From Actinomycetota bacterium (lineage in GTDB: Bacteria > Actinomycetota > Thermoleophilia > Solirubrobacterales > Solirubrobacteraceae): DNA of 8,218 nucleotides. Each line of letters starts with the position of its first letter. The first letter of the stretch is position 1. The notes beneath the pieces are model-generated. The model was not told where the DNA came from. It searched no databases and saw only the letters and a list, made by a program, of their open reading frames with translations. Below are positions 6,614 to 8,218 of this stretch, piece after piece. The stretch lies in contig VAWY01000181.1 in the NCBI GenBank assembly GCA_005888335.1, positions 1-8,218 on the forward strand, in the 5' to 3' direction. A program made the translations under genes and the position numbers.

Positions 6614-7162
6614 ATGGGAGCAATACACGTGCACGAGTTCATGAGCCTCGACGGCGTGATCGACGCCCCGACGTGGACGTTCGACTACGGCTTCGACCCC
6701 AAGATGGGAGAGGCCATCGGCGCGGTCACGGAACGTTCCGGTGGCATCCTGCTCGGCCGCACGACCTATGAGATGTTCGAGCCGGCGTGGTCGACGCGAA
6801 CCGTGGAGGACGACCCAGGGGCGCCGTTCTTCAATGACACCACCAAGTACGTCGTCTCCGGGACGCTCACAGCTGCGACGTGGCGCAACTCGAAGATCAT
6901 CGGGCCGTATGACCCCGACGCGATCCGCCGCCTGAAGGACGAGGTCGACGGCGACCTCTACGTCAGCGGCAGCGTCACGCTGGTCCGAGCTCTGCTCGCG
7001 GACGGCCTGGTCGACGAGCTGGATCTGTTCGTCTACCCGCTCACGCGCGGGTCCGGTCCGCGGCTCTTCACCGAGCAAGCCGCGCCCGGCAAGCTGTCGC
7101 TTGCGGCCTGTGAGTCGTACGAGAACGGTGTGGTCTACCTGGCCTACCGACCGCAAGCGTGA
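6614..7162 (+). CDS. Dihydrofolate reductase family (RibD C-terminal domain-like) protein
   Basis: A 182-residue cytoplasmic protein of the DHFR/RibD-C fold, the stand-alone type usually annotated as 'dihydrofolate reductase family protein'. Supporting motifs are EFMSLDGVID (8-17), GGILLGRTTYEMFEPAW (43-59), KYVVSGTL (78-85) and the C-terminal block DLYVSGSVTLVRALL (114-128), with LVDELDLFVYPLTRGSGPRLF (132-152) closing the fold. The glycine-containing YVSGS stretch corresponds to the NADPH-binding loop. Members rarely have proven DHFR activity; they are thought to be NAD(P)H-dependent reductases of unknown substrate. GGAGGT ends 5 bases before ATG 6614, the strongest Shine-Dalgarno in the window, suggesting efficient translation. 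It is divergent from the GGDEF-EAL gene and convergent, with a 10-base gap, with the hypothetical gene on its right. Confidence 0.9.
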   Translation: MGAIHVHEFMSLDGVIDAPTWTFDYGFDPKMGEAIGAVTERSGGILLGRTTYEMFEPAWSTRTVEDDPGAPFFNDTTKYVVSGTLTAATWRNSKIIGPYDPDAIRRLKDEVDGDLYVSGSVTLVRALLADGLVDELDLFVYPLTRGSGPRLFTEQAAPGKLSLAACESYENGVVYLAYRPQA

Positions 7163-7172
7163 GGCCGCCGCG

Positions 7173-7643
7173 TCAGGAAGGCAACGGCGCGGCGAGGCTC
7201 TCCGCCAGCGTCTGCGCCCACGCGAGGACGCTCACCTCGGCGATCGGCGAGTAGAGCGGGCTGGCCGAGTCCCACACCAGCAGCGACGCGAGCGCGGCAC
7301 CCTGCGCCGGGATCGCCGCTCGCCGTCGCAACTGATCGGCCACGACCATCAGCCGGTCTCGGGCGGTCGCAATCGCTTCGCGCTGCAACGGCGGACGCGA
7401 ACCTTCCGGTCGCCGCGCCTCTGCAGGCTCGCCGGCGGCCTCGAGCACGTTGGTGATCGCGTTGGCCAGGGCTCTGCGCGACGTCGGGTCGGTGAGCTGG
7501 CGAGCGCGCAGGGCGAGCGCGCTGTCGAGCGCCGGATCGGCTCCTGCGGCGAGCGCCGCGTCGAGTTGGACACGCTCGCGCCACACCTTCAGCCGCAGGC
7601 GCAGCGGCGCCGCCGGCTGCTCGCGCTTTTCGGTGTTCGCCAT
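7173..7643 (-). CDS. Hypothetical protein, probably a conserved actinobacterial family
   Basis: A 156-residue, mostly helical protein with no signal peptide or membrane segment and no catalytic motif I can name. The N-terminal part reads LKVWRERVQLDAALAAGADP, then LALRARQLTDPTSRRALANAI. A variable Pro/Arg/Glu linker (71-84) follows, then PLQREAIATARDRLMVVADQLR, a Gly at 115, and LLVWDSASPLYSP (121-133). From memory this order (LALRARQLT, then R-rich helix, then a PLY box) resembles short uncharacterised proteins common in actinobacteria, often as several paralogues, but I have not verified that. Third codon positions are strongly G/C and the opposite strand makes no sensible protein. ATG 7643 lies within the 10-bp palindrome ATGTCGACAT. 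No clear Shine-Dalgarno precedes it. It is convergent with the DHFR-family gene. Confidence 0.72.
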   Translation of the reverse strand: MANTEKREQPAAPLRLRLKVWRERVQLDAALAAGADPALDSALALRARQLTDPTSRRALANAITNVLEAAGEPAEARRPEGSRPPLQREAIATARDRLMVVADQLRRRAAIPAQGAALASLLVWDSASPLYSPIAEVSVLAWAQTLAESLAAPLPS

Positions 7644-7703
7644 GTCGACATCGTCGGGCCGACGCCGTTACCGCCGCGCAAAGATCGCGCCCGGCAACGT
7701 TGA

Positions 7704-7889
7704 GATTTCGTAGAGACCCGCGCTGCCGCGCTCGGTGCGCTGACCGCGAGCTCCTCCTTCCAGGCCGGGCCCGGCCTGCTCAAGGCCCTCGCACGTCGCA
7801 CGACCACGCACGGTGACGCCGTCGGCATCCTGCCCGCCTGGATGGGCTGCAGCAACCACCACCACACCTGCACGGCTCAGTGGTCATGA
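7704..7889 (+). pseudogene. Coding-like frame without a usual start; possible truncated gene
   Basis: From a TGA at 7701 this frame stays open for 61 codons and ends at TGA 7887-7889, which overlaps the ATG of the next small ORF (ATGA). Third positions are mostly G/C, as in the real genes. The translation includes ALGALTASSSFQAGPGLL and ends in a Cys/His-rich tail, WMGCSNHHHTCTAQWS. There is no ATG, GTG or TTG before the internal ATG at 7842, so an intact gene would need a CTG start (7740) or the frame is the remaining 3' end of a decayed gene. I do not recognise the family. It may be non-coding. Confidence 0.28.
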
Positions 7890-8110
7890 ACGCGCTGGGC
7901 GCCCTCGTCGTCACCTTCACACTCGCCGTCAATCTCGCGCGGGAGCGCCCGCTCGGCTCGGTGCTCGCCGCGCCAGCGCTCCATCGCCTCTGGGCGCCGC
8001 CGGACGACCACGCGGCATCGCCGGCGTCGTCTCACAAGCCGAAGCCTGACGCGATCTGCCGCGCGGCCGCCCATGCCATCCTGCGCTTCGTGCTCGGAGA
8101 GGCGCTGTGA
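7886..8110 (+). CDS. Small ORF directly upstream of and coupled to the DUF190 gene
   Basis: A 74-residue ORF of unknown function; a GTG two codons upstream (7880) is the alternative start. Its N-terminus, MNALGALVVTFTLAVNLARE, contains one hydrophobic stretch (residues about 3-18) that could span the membrane. The rest is Pro/His/Ala-rich with no known motif. Support for coding is indirect: about seven of eight codons end in G or C, its ATG overlaps the preceding frame's stop (ATGA), and its TGA overlaps the DUF190 start (GTGA). No Shine-Dalgarno is evident, consistent with coupled reinitiation. The TLAVNLA string resembles the second transmembrane helix of CrcB fluoride channels, the usual neighbour of DUF190, but the rest, including the Phe-rich TTFSTF region, is absent. 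It could be a CrcB remnant or unrelated. Confidence 0.42.
   Translation: MNALGALVVTFTLAVNLARERPLGSVLAAPALHRLWAPPDDHAASPASSHKPKPDAICRAAAHAILRFVLGEAL
8096..8102 (+). promoter_or_regulatory. Ribosome binding site of the DUF190 gene, inside the preceding ORF
   Basis: GGAGAGG ends 4 bases before GTG 8107 and its GGAG part ends 7 bases before it. It lies within the last codons of the small upstream ORF, so ribosomes could initiate here independently as well as by reinitiation. Confidence 0.55.
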
Positions 8111-8218
8111 ACGACGACTGCCTGAAGCTCACGACGTACTTCGGGGAGCGCGACCGCGCCGGCGACCGCTTCCTCGCCGACGCACTGCTCGACGTCTACG
8201 AGGACCACGCGGTGCAGG
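8107..8218 (+). CDS. DUF190-family protein, N-terminal part only
   Basis: The first 37 residues are visible: MNDDCLKLTTYFGERDRAGD, then RFLADALLDVYEDHAVQ. The opening strand 'CLKLTxYFGERDRxG' followed by an 'LADALLDxY' helix is characteristic of DUF190 proteins, small (roughly 100-120 residue) PII-like-fold proteins usually found beside crcB fluoride-channel genes and presumed to act with them. The start is GTG 8107, behind a good Shine-Dalgarno and overlapping the upstream stop. The gene leaves the window at its right edge, and any crcB partner probably lies beyond. The family call rests on a short segment but the motif is distinctive. Confidence 0.78.
   Translation, partial: MNDDCLKLTTYFGERDRAGDRFLADALLDVYEDHAVQ

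Noticed and set aside
6596..7156. Minus-strand open frame of 186 codons opposite the DHFR-family gene
   Set aside because: The plus strand has GGAGGT before ATG and conserved DHFR/RibD-C motifs; the antisense frame is a shadow.
7589..7873. Minus-strand open frames of 94 and 65 codons upstream of the hypothetical gene
   Set aside because: They have no motif and no good ribosome binding site, and lie opposite a frame with better codon pattern; support is too weak to list.

Overview
The window is very GC-rich, with G or C at most third codon positions, GTG as well as ATG starts, and long spurious open frames opposite real genes. Proteins are rich in Ala, Arg, Gly and Asp. With the protein families seen (secreted CHAP/FG-GAP protein, stand-alone LigD-type polymerase, GGDEF-EAL sensor, an actinobacterial-looking hypothetical, DUF190), this suggests a high-GC actinobacterium, perhaps of the Thermoleophilia/Solirubrobacterales kind. 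That placement is an inference from composition and family memory; no rRNA or marker gene is present.

Layout from left to right. (1) 1-2052, minus strand: the first 684 residues of a large exported protein, with signal peptide, probable Ig-like domain, CHAP-type amidase fold, a calcium-binding aspartate loop, and an FG-GAP/VCBS repeat array of exact 58-residue period that runs off the left edge. Its CHAP domain has Ser where the catalytic Cys belongs. (2) 2184-3694, minus: a TetR-family regulator and a stand-alone LigD-type polymerase domain, coupled by a GTGA start/stop overlap. (3) 3764-4276, plus: a single-domain cupin, divergent from the TetR gene across 69 bp. (4) 4301-6478, minus: a membrane PAS-GGDEF-EAL protein, convergent with the cupin, with intact catalytic motifs in both c-di-GMP domains. 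(5) 6614-7162, plus: a dihydrofolate reductase/RibD-C family protein behind a very strong Shine-Dalgarno. (6) 7173-7643, minus: a conserved-looking hypothetical protein. (7) 7704-8218, plus: a coding-like frame lacking a usual start, a 74-residue small ORF and the start of a DUF190 gene, joined by ATGA and GTGA overlaps.

Functional reading: this looks like ordinary chromosome with several small transcription units rather than one dedicated system. The most testable links are TetR control of the polymerase gene and possibly the divergent cupin, and the DUF190 cluster, where a fluoride channel (CrcB) partner would be expected but is not recognisable inside the window. I see no tRNA, rRNA, CRISPR array, transposase, integrase or convincing riboswitch. 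I did not find a clear undescribed defence or mobile system; the CHAP substitution and the DUF190-upstream ORF chain are the two places most worth a closer look.
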